From: Myxococcus dinghuensis
GTDB lineage: Bacteria; Myxococcota; Myxococcia; Myxococcales; Myxococcaceae
Reading direction: 5' to 3'
NCBI RefSeq assembly: GCF_024198235.1
Contig: NZ_JAKCFB010000012.1
Location: forward strand, 62,001-126,000
DNA length: 64,000 nt
Below the pieces are notes generated by a model, which was not told the DNA's origin, searched no databases, and saw only the letters and a list, made by a program, of their open reading frames with translations. Position 1 is the first letter of the stretch; every line of letters begins with the position of its first letter. Below are positions 1-7,869 of this stretch, piece by piece. A program made the translations under genes and the position numbers.

Positions 1-207
1 CACGAGGGCGTCGAGGTCCTCCGGCTCGACGTCGGCACCTCCGAGGGGCGGCGGGCCGCGACGGACCATGGCATTCGCGGTGTCCCCACCTTCCTCTTCC
101 TGGACGCGCTGGGACAGGAGGTGTCCCGCCGCGTGGGTGAACAGCCCCTCGACTCCTTGCGACAGGGATTGGAGTCCATCGCGGGGGGGCGTTGCGCCGG
201 GTCGTGA
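1..207 (+). CDS. Thioredoxin-fold protein, C-terminal part (partial)
   Basis: The reading frame is open from the first base of the window and stops with TGA at 205-207, leaving 68 residues of a protein whose start lies outside. The visible part has a GIRGVPTFLFLD segment, which is the cis-proline loop and following beta strand of the thioredoxin fold, then the usual C-terminal helix (LDSLRQGLESI). The CXXC redox motif would lie upstream and cannot be checked, so it may be a thiol-disulfide oxidoreductase, or a membrane protein ending in such a domain (DsbD-like). The fold is fairly safe; the exact function is not. Confidence 0.7.
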   Translation, partial: HEGVEVLRLDVGTSEGRRAATDHGIRGVPTFLFLDALGQEVSRRVGEQPLDSLRQGLESIAGGRCAGS

Positions 208-233
208 TGACGGGGACGCGGGCCTGAATGGAA

Positions 234-272
234 GAGGGCCCCCCGGGGAGTGCCAGGGAGCCCTCGGGGGCC
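234..272. terminator. GC-rich hairpin between convergent genes
   Basis: Two alternative stems lie between the stop of the thioredoxin-fold gene and the stop of the DUF2147 gene: GAGGGC (234-239) with GCCCTC (260-265), and GGCCCCC (237-243) with GGGGGCC (266-272). The position suits a bidirectional terminator. There is no U-tract on either strand. Confidence 0.35.
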
Positions 273-291
273 GCGCATGGGGCGCGACGCG

Positions 292-807
292 CTACTCGGT
301 GGCGCGGACCCAGTGCTGGGTGCGGCCCAGCAGCGACATGCCGATGTAGCCGCGGACCTTGAGCTTCTTTCCGCCGTCCTCGACGGCGACCTTGCACTTG
401 TAGGTCTTGCCGTTCGCCGGGTCGAGGATGGTGCCGCCCGTCCACTCGTCGTCATCCTTCTTCAGGTTCTGGAGGATGGTCATCCCGATGATGGGCTGGT
501 TCTTCAGCGAGCCCTCGCACTTGTCGCAGACCGGGTTCTGCTCTTCCTTCGGATCGCGGAAGAGCTTTTCGATCTTCCCGAACAGCTTGCCGTTCTCCTC
601 GTAGATGGCGATGACGGACTTGGGCTTCTTCGTCTCGTCGTCGATGGTCGTCCACCGGCCCGTCGGCCCGGTCTCGGGGGCAGCGGCCGGGGCCGGCGCC
701 GCGGCGGGGGCCTTGGTCTCGGCGGCAGGGGCCTGGTCCTCGGCCAGGGCGTTCGTGGTCAGCAGCAGCGTCAGGGAAGCCAGTCCGAACCACCGGGTTG
801 CGATCAT
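292..807 (-). CDS. DUF2147 family exported protein
   Basis: A 171-residue protein. Residues 1-22 form a signal peptide (MIATRWFGLASLTLLLTTNALA), followed by an Ala/Pro-rich linker of about 30 residues and then the DUF2147 (COG4731) core: the GRWTTIDDE start, the PKEEQNPVCDKCEG segment with its CxxC pair, the IIGMTIL segment and the final GRTQHWVRA strand. The family is periplasmic and its function is unknown. I chose the ATG at 807 over an in-frame upstream codon at 870, because the signal peptide begins there and an AGAAGGA ribosome site lies about 8 bases upstream. Confidence 0.85.
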   Translation of the reverse strand: MIATRWFGLASLTLLLTTNALAEDQAPAAETKAPAAAPAPAAAPETGPTGRWTTIDDETKKPKSVIAIYEENGKLFGKIEKLFRDPKEEQNPVCDKCEGSLKNQPIIGMTILQNLKKDDDEWTGGTILDPANGKTYKCKVAVEDGGKKLKVRGYIGMSLLGRTQHWVRATE

Positions 808-1323
808 GTCTCGATGTCCTTCTGCGCGAGGGGCCGACGTCGGCGGGGGCTTGCGCTCGAGCACCCACATTACGTCGTTTGTACTCCAGCGGTGTCGCGC
901 GAGGCACTGCTTCGTGACGAAGTGTGCGCCGTTCGAACGTGGCGCCCTGCGGCATGGAGTGACCGCCGGGCCGGGTGGGGCGGACCGGGAGCGCGTCCCG
1001 GGGCGGGAGTGTGGTAGCCGCGGCCGCGCTCATGACAGCGAATGGTCTCCGCGACCCCCACGAGACCGAAGGCAAGGCCGACTCGCAGGGGCACGTGGTC
1101 TATTCCTCTCTCCCCCCAGGACGCCTACGGCGCCACGGTGCTGCTCCAGGTCCGTCTGTGAGCTACGCCGCGTGAGGGCGACGTGCTTGTCAGGGCTTGC
1201 GGTGGCTTCTTGTTCTTGCCCTCTCACGTCGGGATAATTCGTGGCGCAGCGTGAAGCTGTGACCCGGATGTTTCACTCCTGAGCCCTGGCCTGGGGTGCG
1301 CGAGACATGGTCTCCCTTCGAGC
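808..1323. other. Gene-free stretch
   Basis: About 515 bases between the DUF2147 start and the next lipoprotein. Open frames here have no recognisable protein, no convincing ribosome site and no signal peptide. It should hold the promoters of the two flanking genes, but I cannot pick out a clear -35/-10 pair. Confidence 0.5.
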
Positions 1324-1578
1324 ATGCGACGAATCTTGTTCATGCTTGTGGCGGTCCCGATGTTGGCTGCGTGTGGGAGTGACTCGGACGACAACGGCGG
1401 CTCTTGCGACGACAACGCGGCGCCCACCACGTATCGCGGTGCCCGCCAGGTCACCTGTTCGGGCACGGCGGCGGACCCCATCGCGTGTTGCGGCTACCTC
1501 GGCGAGAGCTGCAACTACACGCTCTGCCGCAAGAGCCAGTGCGGGGAGTGGACGGAGGACAGCTGGTCCTGCGTCTGA
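1324..1578 (+). CDS. Small cysteine-rich lipoprotein
   Basis: An 84-residue protein with a lipoprotein signal peptide (MRRILFMLVAVPMLAACGS, lipobox LAAC with Cys17). The mature part is short and acidic at first (SDSDDNGGSCDDN), then has six further cysteines spread over about 45 residues (motifs CSGTA, CCGYLGESC, LCRKSQC), which suggests disulfides in an outer-membrane-anchored protein. I do not recognise the family. The ribosome site is weak; the start rests on the signal peptide. It is probably monocistronic, with a hairpin directly behind it. Confidence 0.6.
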   Translation: MRRILFMLVAVPMLAACGSDSDDNGGSCDDNAAPTTYRGARQVTCSGTAADPIACCGYLGESCNYTLCRKSQCGEWTEDSWSCV

Positions 1579-1601
1579 GGTCCTGACCTCGACCGTCACG
1601 G

Positions 1602-1620
1602 AGGCCCGCGCCGCGGGCCT
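1602..1620 (+). terminator. Hairpin terminator behind the small lipoprotein
   Basis: AGGCCCGCG (1602-1610) and CGCGGGCCT (1612-1620) are perfect reverse complements around one base, so the real loop must open a few pairs. It sits 23 bases after the stop codon at 1578. Confidence 0.5.
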
Positions 1621-1735
1621 TCTGGGGGGCTCCTGGGCGTCCCCCCGGGTTGAATCCTCCGTGCGCACCCGTGGCTCTCACCTGGCAGAGTGTCGGCCCG
1701 GGGCGTCTGGCCCCGGGCGCAGGAGGTGCCCCGCC

Positions 1736-2077
1736 ATGAAGCTCCGGTCGCTCGTCTCGGCCGTCTGTGTCGGCCTGTTCGTCAGTGCCTGTGCCAGCCA
1801 TCCGCCCGTCCGTCAGGAAGCGCATCGGCGCGTCCAGGAGGGCGCCACGCTGGTCGATGTCCGCTCCCCCGAGGAGTTCGCCGAAGGGCACCTGCCCGGC
1901 GCGGTGAACATCCCCGTGGACGACCTGTCGGCGCGTCTGGGCGAGCTCGGCGGGCCGGACACGTCCATCGTCGTCTACTGCCGCAGCGGCGCGCGCAGCG
2001 GACGGGCCGAGCGCCTGCTGAAGGAGCAGGGCTTCCGCAACGTCCTGAGCCTGGGGGCCATGTCGAACTGGGAGTAA
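1736..2077 (+). CDS. Rhodanese-like domain lipoprotein
   Basis: A 113-residue protein: signal peptide with lipobox (LFVSAC, Cys near residue 20), then a single rhodanese domain. Visible motifs are VDVRSPEEFAEGHLPGAVNIP (CH2A-like start) and the active-site loop CRSGARSGRA with the catalytic cysteine, ending in a shortened GAMSNWE tail. Single-domain rhodaneses move sulfane sulfur or bind it; the lipobox places this one outside the cytoplasm. An AGGAGG ribosome site lies about 9 bases before the ATG at 1736. The gene is followed after 85 bases by an ECF sigma factor on the same strand, possibly co-transcribed. Confidence 0.85.
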   Translation: MKLRSLVSAVCVGLFVSACASHPPVRQEAHRRVQEGATLVDVRSPEEFAEGHLPGAVNIPVDDLSARLGELGGPDTSIVVYCRSGARSGRAERLLKEQGFRNVLSLGAMSNWE

Positions 2078-2162
2078 TCGCCGGGGGACTGCTCGGCGGT
2101 GCGGCACACGGGCACGGTCGGCGATATCTCTCGGGAGGACCGGAGCCCGCCGAGGAGTGCCC

Positions 2163-2744
2163 ATGACGTCCGCGCGAACCACCGACCAGCTCATCGAGGC
2201 CGCCCGCTCGGGCGAGGCGGGCGCCGTGGAGGAGCTGCTCGCCCGGCACGAAGGACAGGTCTACCGCTTCGGCCTGCGGCTGTGCGGCTCGGAGGAGGAT
2301 GCCCGGGACGTCCTCCAGGAGACGCTGTTCGCGGCGTTCCGGGGGCTCGGCGGTTTCCGCGGCGAGGGGGCCCTGTCCACCTGGTTGTTCCAGGTGGCGC
2401 GGACGCACTGCCTCCGCCTGCGTCGCCTCCGCAGCGGGGCGCCGGAGTCCTTCCACTCCCTGGACTCGCCGGAGGCGGCGGTCGTGGCCTCCGACGAGGA
2501 GGCGCCGGACCTGCGCTCCCATGCGCGACAGGTGGGCACGGTGCTCGAGGCCGCCATCCGCGCCCTGCCCGAGCCCCAGCGACAGGCCCTGCTGTTGCGC
2601 GACGTGGAGGGCCTGCCCGCGGAGGACGCTGCCCGCGTCGTGGGCATCGAGGTCCGGGCCCTCAAGAGCCGCCTGCACCGCGCGCGGCGCCACGTGCGAG
2701 CGCACCTGGACGCGGTGCTCGGGGACGAGGCGCGGCCCGGGTAG
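2163..2744 (+). CDS. ECF-type RNA polymerase sigma factor
   Basis: A 193-residue sigma70-family factor of the ECF group. Region 2 covers roughly residues 10-85 (HEGQVYRFGLRLCGSEEDARDVLQ, the -10 recognition helix, then ALSTWLFQVARTHCLR), and region 4 residues 125-185 (LPEPQRQALLLRDVEGL, then the HTH ending in LKSRLHRARRHVR). I prefer the ATG at 2163, with GAGGAG 5 bases upstream, over the GTG at 2157. No anti-sigma factor gene lies next to it: the next gene is convergent, with only 5 bases between the stops. Its partner is therefore elsewhere, or it is controlled by expression. It should direct a small regulon, probably envelope or stress related. Confidence 0.88.
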   Translation: MTSARTTDQLIEAARSGEAGAVEELLARHEGQVYRFGLRLCGSEEDARDVLQETLFAAFRGLGGFRGEGALSTWLFQVARTHCLRLRRLRSGAPESFHSLDSPEAAVVASDEEAPDLRSHARQVGTVLEAAIRALPEPQRQALLLRDVEGLPAEDAARVVGIEVRALKSRLHRARRHVRAHLDAVLGDEARPG

Positions 2745-2749
2745 TCGCC

Positions 2750-4195
2750 TCACCCCGTGCGCGACGAGACGTCTCCGGAGACGGCCTTCTCCTCCACGCC
2801 GAAGATGGCGTGCGAGGCGAGGACCTGCCAGTGGGCATGCTGCTCGAGCCCCTCGATGTCGCGCGCCGACAGCCCCGTCCACCCCGTGGCGACCTCGTTG
2901 AGCTCCTGGACGCGCGTGCGTCCCCCCATGTCGTCATAGACGCGCCTCGCGGCGCCCAGGTCGACGCCGTGCGTGCGCAGGAACACCATGCGCTCCTCGT
3001 AGCCGCGGGGGATGGAGCCACCCGTGCCTCCCTCGGGCCTGGCGCTCCGCAGCTCCACGAGCCGCCAGAGCGGCAGGCCGGTGACGAAGTCCTCCAGGCA
3101 CTGGTTGACGCGGATGAACCACAGGCGACGTCGGGTGCGCCGGGGCTCCGGTTGGAGGTAGCGCTGGATGCCCTCGCCCGCAGCCGGGTGGCTGCCCGCG
3201 GACAGCCGCTGCCCCAGCTCGTCCTTGAGCCAGCTCGTCTCGAACTCCTGCACGGTCGCCGAGCGCATCCAGCGGTTCTGCTTGCTGTTCATGATGAGCA
3301 GGAGCTGGGTGAGCACGCCGCCGCTCACCAGGGGCACCGCGAGGTCCTTGAGGACGTTGAGGAAGCCCTTCTTCCACGCCTCCTCCTTCGTCCCCGCGTC
3401 GCTGACGATGAGGTCCCAGGTGCCGAAGCGGTGGCTCATGAGGAGGGTCTGGACGCCCAGGTTCTCCAGGACGCCTCCATCCGTCAGGGTGAGCCGGTCG
3501 TGGTTCTCCAGCTCCTCGAAGAACAGCGCGTTCTTCAGGTCCTTCTTCCTCGACAGCGTCATCGGCGGCAGGCCGACGGGGAAGGCCGCGGACGCGGCCA
3601 CCGCGCGCGACAGGCGGAAGTCGGGCAGGGCGATGGGCAGGTTGTTGCGGGCGTCGTAGGGGCGGGGAGGGTCCTCCCGGGGACGGACCCTCGGCGCGGA
3701 GAAGCCGTCCTTGCTGAACTTGGCCACCTGCCCGTTGTTCACGAGCGTGGTGTTGACGCACAGCGCGGGGTGGTCCGGCAGGTCGGCGAGGCGGGTGCTG
3801 CGCTGCTTCTTCCCGGCCTCGCGGCGCTGGAAGACGAGCGCGTCGAACAGGTCCGCCATCAAGTCGGAGCGGTTGTACCAGGGCAGCAGCATCTTGAGCC
3901 CGCGCAGGCTCGCCAGCGCGCGCAGCACGAAGCCCTTCTGCAGTTGCGCGCCGAACTCGGAGAGGAAGTCCACGTCCGCCGTCCCGTTCGCGCGCGCCGC
4001 CATCCACGCACCGCCGAAGAGCGAGCCCCCGGACACCGTGGAGACGACGTCGACGCGAGGCACCAACTGCAACTCGATGAGGCCACGCAGGATGCCGCGG
4101 TGGAAGGCCGCGGCCCGGCTGCCGCCTCCCGAGAGCGCCAATCCCAGACGTCGAGGTGGAGGAGAATCGGAGAGGTCCAGCGGTTCCATGGACAT
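2750..4195 (-). CDS. Patatin-like phospholipase, last gene of the caspase/MBL operon
   Basis: A 481-residue patatin-family lipid acyl hydrolase. The oxyanion segment LSGGGSRAAAFHRG is at residues 21-34, the nucleophile Ser55 sits in STVSGGS (a variant of GxSxG lacking the first Gly), the SAAFP block is at 202-206, and the catalytic Asp239 is in the DGG motif of TDGGVLENLG. It has no signal peptide, so it acts in the cytoplasm, probably on inner membrane lipids. The start at 4195 has AGGAG six bases upstream. It follows the metallo-beta-lactamase gene by 49 bases on the same strand. Patatins act as membrane-degrading effectors in several bacterial immune systems (for example CBASS CapV). That role here is an inference from the neighbours; housekeeping lipase activity is the alternative. 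Confidence 0.85.
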   Translation of the reverse strand: MSMEPLDLSDSPPPRRLGLALSGGGSRAAAFHRGILRGLIELQLVPRVDVVSTVSGGSLFGGAWMAARANGTADVDFLSEFGAQLQKGFVLRALASLRGLKMLLPWYNRSDLMADLFDALVFQRREAGKKQRSTRLADLPDHPALCVNTTLVNNGQVAKFSKDGFSAPRVRPREDPPRPYDARNNLPIALPDFRLSRAVAASAAFPVGLPPMTLSRKKDLKNALFFEELENHDRLTLTDGGVLENLGVQTLLMSHRFGTWDLIVSDAGTKEEAWKKGFLNVLKDLAVPLVSGGVLTQLLLIMNSKQNRWMRSATVQEFETSWLKDELGQRLSAGSHPAAGEGIQRYLQPEPRRTRRRLWFIRVNQCLEDFVTGLPLWRLVELRSARPEGGTGGSIPRGYEERMVFLRTHGVDLGAARRVYDDMGGRTRVQELNEVATGWTGLSARDIEGLEQHAHWQVLASHAIFGVEEKAVSGDVSSRTG

Positions 4196-4244
4196 ATCGG
4201 CTCCTGGAGAGCGGATGGGGGTGTGGGGGCGCCGCGCGGCGCCG

Positions 4245-5300
4245 TCAGGACAGGTCCAGCGTGATTCCGCCCGCGTCGAGGGGCGGGTACCGCGTCGTGT
4301 AGCGCCACTCGCCGCGCAGCGCGTCGCTGTCCCAGGCCTCGGTGTGCGCGCTGCGGTAGTTGAACCACAGCTCCGCGGGTTGCGTGTTCGCGACGACGCG
4401 GGCGACGGCCTCGCGGTCCGGGTGGCGGTAGCGGCTGCCGCTGGTGGAGAACAGGTAGCGGGGCGTGTCCACCAGCGCGAGCAGCTCCCGGCTCACGTTC
4501 TTCCGGCTGCCGTGGTGCGGGAGCTTGAAGGCATCCACCTTCGCGCGCCCCCCCGCGAGCCGGGCGATGGAGGCGCACAGGACGCTCGGGTGGGCATCCG
4601 CGCCGAAGAGCACGGAGCGGCCGCCGTGCTCGGCGATGAACGCGATGGAGCTGCCATTCGCCTCCGCGTCGTCCTCCTTGAACCGGCCGGAGAGCAGCGT
4701 GGCGACGTCGATGCCGCCCATCACCTCGAGGCCCTCGGGCGCGGGGGGATGTGGCTCCACCTCCGGGACCAGGCCCGCCTCCTCGCACTTCTTCGCCCAG
4801 ACGCCCCGGAGCTTCTTCAGCCGCTCTCGCGTGGGCGACAGCAGCGTGAGCCGCATCCCGCCCGGAAGCTCGCGCGTGGGCAGGGGGCCCGTGTCCGGGA
4901 CGACCACCGCGCGTCGGCCGAAGTGCTGGTTCCACGCCGGCACGGTCCACAGGTGCCGCGTGAGGACCTCGCCTTGGAGCGGGCCGAAGTCCTCCAGGTC
5001 GCTCTCCTCCAGGTGCTTGTAGCCGTTGAACCAGATGTCGTCGAACGAGAGCCCCTCGGGTGGGGACTTGAACAGCGACAGCGCCCCCTCGATGTGGTCC
5101 TGGTCGATGTGCGTGACGACGAGGAGGTCGAACCGCCGCTGCTCGACGGGCAGCGCCTCGATGAGGGGCTTCAGGTGCTTCCACGTACCGGCGATGCCGC
5201 CGTCGATGAGCACGCGATGCGGGCGCTCCGGGCGGCCGTACTCGATGAGGATGCAGTCACCTTGCTGCGCGGGGAGCAGGTGGACGCGGTAGAGCGACAT
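4245..5300 (-). CDS. ComEC/Rec2-like metallo-beta-lactamase fold hydrolase
   Basis: A 351-residue cytoplasmic protein of the metallo-beta-lactamase fold, closest in motif pattern to the C-terminal hydrolase domain of ComEC. It shows QQGDCILIE at residues 12-20, the metal motif THIDQDH (His64, Asp66, Asp68, His69), a GADAHPSVL segment with a metal Asp, and the LPHHGSRKN motif typical of ComEC-type enzymes. No membrane segments, so it is a free-standing nuclease or phosphodiesterase candidate. Only two bases separate it from the upstream gene's stop, and GGGAGGAC precedes the ATG, so translation is probably coupled. Free MBL hydrolases of this kind pair with a protease in the AVAST type I defence system; here the protease is a caspase. 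Confidence 0.85.
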   Translation of the reverse strand: MSLYRVHLLPAQQGDCILIEYGRPERPHRVLIDGGIAGTWKHLKPLIEALPVEQRRFDLLVVTHIDQDHIEGALSLFKSPPEGLSFDDIWFNGYKHLEESDLEDFGPLQGEVLTRHLWTVPAWNQHFGRRAVVVPDTGPLPTRELPGGMRLTLLSPTRERLKKLRGVWAKKCEEAGLVPEVEPHPPAPEGLEVMGGIDVATLLSGRFKEDDAEANGSSIAFIAEHGGRSVLFGADAHPSVLCASIARLAGGRAKVDAFKLPHHGSRKNVSRELLALVDTPRYLFSTSGSRYRHPDREAVARVVANTQPAELWFNYRSAHTEAWDSDALRGEWRYTTRYPPLDAGGITLDLS

Positions 5301-5302
5301 GG

Positions 5303-6745
5303 TCAGTCCTCCCGGGGGATGCGCAGCGTGGTGAAGGGCTCCCGAGGGTCCACCCACGTCGCCCACTGCCGGACGGTCCGCAGGGCGTGCCGGTAGGGCT
5401 CGCGCTGGTCCTGGGAGAGCGCGCCCGGGTCGAAGTGGAGGAGCCCGTCGAGCAGCATCCGCAGGCTGACGGAGAAGTAGGGCACGCCTCGCTGGAAGGC
5501 CTGGAGGAAGCACGCGAGCGCCTCGGCGGCCTCCTCGTCGGTGTCGGTGCTCTCGTCGGTGAGTCGCAGCCAGCCCTCGAGGATGGCCGTGTCCGGGATG
5601 TTGGGTGTCCACGTGGTGAGCAGATGCACCCAGCTCCGCCACTCGACCTGGACCTTGGGCAGGTGGGACTTGATGAGCTCGAGGATGTGGGGCGCGTCCT
5701 TGTCCAGGAAGCGGAGCCACTCGTACCACTTCGCCTCGTGCTCGGAGTTCCCCGACAACATCGTGCGGGCCAGGACCAGGGCGCTGATGGCGGCGGCGAA
5801 CGGGTCGTGCTCGTCGCGCTCGAGTCGCGAGAACGGCACGGCGGTCCGCAGGGTGTGCGCCGCCTTCTCGAGCTGACCGGAGGTGAGGTAGCCGAGAATG
5901 GGACCGAAGATGGGGTCCGCCACCATGGCGGACACCGTCTGGGTCGACAGGTTCACCACGAACTCGATGCGCGCGTCTGCGGACGACCCGGGCAGCCCCT
6001 CCCAACGCGCCACGGGAATCAGGACGAGCTGCTGGTCCCACCGGATGACGAGGGTGCCGGTCGCCGGGAGCGGACCAGGAGGGCGGGGCAGCGCATAGGT
6101 CACGAGCGTGCCGTCGTGGCTCAGGAAGGGAAGCCGGTCGGGGAAGGGCTGGTCCTGGAGGTCGCGTTCACCGGCCAGCGCCGCCGTGGTGGGCGTGGGG
6201 TCGGGCGCGCGGGGGTTCCGCCAGAGGACGGAGACCACGGGGAGCGGCGCCTCCTCTCGAATCCCGAGCGCGCCGAAGAACGGGGGCTCCTCGTACGGTC
6301 GTTCGGTTTCGTAACCATGCCCTTCTCTCGGTGGCGGTGTGCTCGAGGGGGGGCGGGAGGGAACCCGGGTCTTGGTTCCCCCCGCCACGCCGGTGAATGA
6401 CAGGAGCGGAGAGAACGGCGGCGGTGGTGCGGGGCGCAGGCGCTCCGCGGGCATGAGCAGGTGCTGTCGCGAGAGCTTCGCGTTCGGCGCGCGCAGGGGC
6501 TTGAGGCTGACGTCGACGGGGGGCGCCCCCTCGCGGAGGTCGGCGGGCCGTCGCAGCCGCTCGCCCGAGGGGAGGCTCGCTTCGATCAAGTACTGTCCTG
6601 GCTCCAGTTGGACGCGCGCGACGTCGCCCACGAGGACCAGCACCTCCTGTCCCTCGCCGTCGGCCAGGTTGCGGACCGTCGTGGAGATGGCGGTGCCCCG
6701 AGCGTGCTCTTCTCCGTCGATGTGGATGCGAAGCTCTACGGGCAT
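5303..6745 (-). CDS. Unrecognised 480-residue caspase-operon protein
   Basis: I do not recognise the family. Residues 1-85 look like a beta-sandwich of PEGA type (VRNLADGE, then LEPGQYLIEASLPSGE). Residues 105-150 are a low-complexity Pro/Ser/Arg linker. Residues 160-270 seem to be beta-rich (PVVSVLWRNP, GTLVIRWDQQLVLIPVARW), and from about residue 275 to the end the chain looks alpha-helical, with many Leu/Trp heptad-like stretches (GYLTSGQLEKAAHTLR, WYEWLRFLDKD, ALACFLQAFQRG). There is no signal peptide or membrane segment. Its start overlaps the caspase gene's end by 10 bases and its stop lies 2 bases before the MBL gene, so it is made in fixed proportion to both. A scaffold, sensor or caspase substrate would fit; none is shown. 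Confidence 0.75.
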   Translation of the reverse strand: MPVELRIHIDGEEHARGTAISTTVRNLADGEGQEVLVLVGDVARVQLEPGQYLIEASLPSGERLRRPADLREGAPPVDVSLKPLRAPNAKLSRQHLLMPAERLRPAPPPPFSPLLSFTGVAGGTKTRVPSRPPSSTPPPREGHGYETERPYEEPPFFGALGIREEAPLPVVSVLWRNPRAPDPTPTTAALAGERDLQDQPFPDRLPFLSHDGTLVTYALPRPPGPLPATGTLVIRWDQQLVLIPVARWEGLPGSSADARIEFVVNLSTQTVSAMVADPIFGPILGYLTSGQLEKAAHTLRTAVPFSRLERDEHDPFAAAISALVLARTMLSGNSEHEAKWYEWLRFLDKDAPHILELIKSHLPKVQVEWRSWVHLLTTWTPNIPDTAILEGWLRLTDESTDTDEEAAEALACFLQAFQRGVPYFSVSLRMLLDGLLHFDPGALSQDQREPYRHALRTVRQWATWVDPREPFTTLRIPRED

Positions 6746-7869
6746 GGCAGCACCACCTCCGTGTGGGGCGGAAAGACCAGCTCGGTGTGGACGTGCCTGG
6801 GGGTGTCGGGGGGCGCCCCCTCGGGCGCCGCGATGAATTCATACGTGCCGTAGGGCAGCACCAGGTTCCACGGCGGCGAGGAGGCCGCGTGCTCGTGCGG
6901 CGTCGCGCCTCCGACGACGCGGAGGACCGCGTTGGTCAGGTCGACCTGGGTGACGCAGCTCACCGTCACCGGAATCTCGGGAGGGGAGGGGAGGCGGTGG
7001 AACGGGAAGTCGACGACGTTGTTGGCGTTGCAGTTCTGCGTGGCGCCGGCGGCCTCCGCCTCGCGCGCGAGCAGGTCATCCAGCGCCGTCAGGAGCGTGG
7101 TGGGGCGTATCTCCCAGGCGTTCCCCTTGCGCATGGCCCCCGCGCCCTTCATGGCCTTGAGCAGGGCGCTCGTGTACAGGCTGGGCTGGTCGGCGCGGCC
7201 GAACGCCTGGGTCCCGAGCATGGTCGAGTAGAACACCGGCGCGCGCCGGGCGGGCGTCGAGTGCTTGCGCGAGGGCGTGAGGACGGACTCCCCGAAGGTG
7301 TCGATCTCGAACAGCGTCCGCGAGGCCACCCGACACGCGTCGACGAAGTAGCACTGCGTGCGGGCCGGGCACGGGTCCATGCCCAGGTAGAACCGGTCGA
7401 AGTCGAGCGCGTGCGCGAACGCCGCGTGGGGCACGTCCCCGAAGTCCTCGAGCAGGAGCGTGGTCTGCAGCCCCGCGGCGAGCCCATGCCCGCAGAAGTA
7501 GAAGACGGCGTGATTGTCGGGAGAGGTGCTCAGCGCCGCGTACCAGCGCAGGACGGCCGCCTTGAAGTTGTCGAAGGTGGCGCGTTCCACGACCTGGGCC
7601 TGGGCGCCGGCCACGGCGGGTTGGTAGGTCAGCGGCGCGCCACCGGAGACGAGCACGTCGATGGAGCGCAGGGGATGCGTCGGCGGCTGGTAGGTGCTGG
7701 TGAGCCAGTCCGCGAAGGCCGTGGCCGACACGGGCGCGGAGGTCAACTGGCCCATGCCCCCGTGGTCCGGGAAGGGCGTGCCGCCCCCTCCCAGCAGGTG
7801 CGGATAGCGGCCAACGCCGACCACGAGCGCATGGGTCCCCGGTCCCGTGCTGAAGTTCCAGACGGTCAT
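6736..7869 (-). CDS. Caspase-like (C14-type) cysteine protease, first gene of the operon
   Basis: A 377-residue protein with a caspase-fold domain in residues 1-260. It begins HALVVGVGRYPHL (first strand), has catalytic His128 in FYFCGHGLAAG and catalytic Cys179 in YFVDACRVASR, followed by the PVFYSTMLGTQAF strand and ALLKAMKG helix usual for the p10-like part. The C-terminal 80 residues are a beta-sandwich with LPYGTYEFIA, resembling the PEGA-like start of the next protein. It has no signal peptide. The ATG at 7869 is the first codon where homology to the fold begins; the ribosome site (AGGGAAC) is modest. It heads a minus-strand operon with three likely partners. Bacterial caspases cleave specific partner proteins, often as part of suicide immunity; metacaspase-like Arg/Lys preference cannot be judged. 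Confidence 0.87.
   Translation of the reverse strand: MTVWNFSTGPGTHALVVGVGRYPHLLGGGGTPFPDHGGMGQLTSAPVSATAFADWLTSTYQPPTHPLRSIDVLVSGGAPLTYQPAVAGAQAQVVERATFDNFKAAVLRWYAALSTSPDNHAVFYFCGHGLAAGLQTTLLLEDFGDVPHAAFAHALDFDRFYLGMDPCPARTQCYFVDACRVASRTLFEIDTFGESVLTPSRKHSTPARRAPVFYSTMLGTQAFGRADQPSLYTSALLKAMKGAGAMRKGNAWEIRPTTLLTALDDLLAREAEAAGATQNCNANNVVDFPFHRLPSPPEIPVTVSCVTQVDLTNAVLRVVGGATPHEHAASSPPWNLVLPYGTYEFIAAPEGAPPDTPRHVHTELVFPPHTEVVLPCP

Noticed and set aside
2099-4264. 721-residue plus-strand frame through the sigma factor and patatin loci
   Set aside because: Crosses the sigma factor in another frame and the patatin antisense; no motifs.
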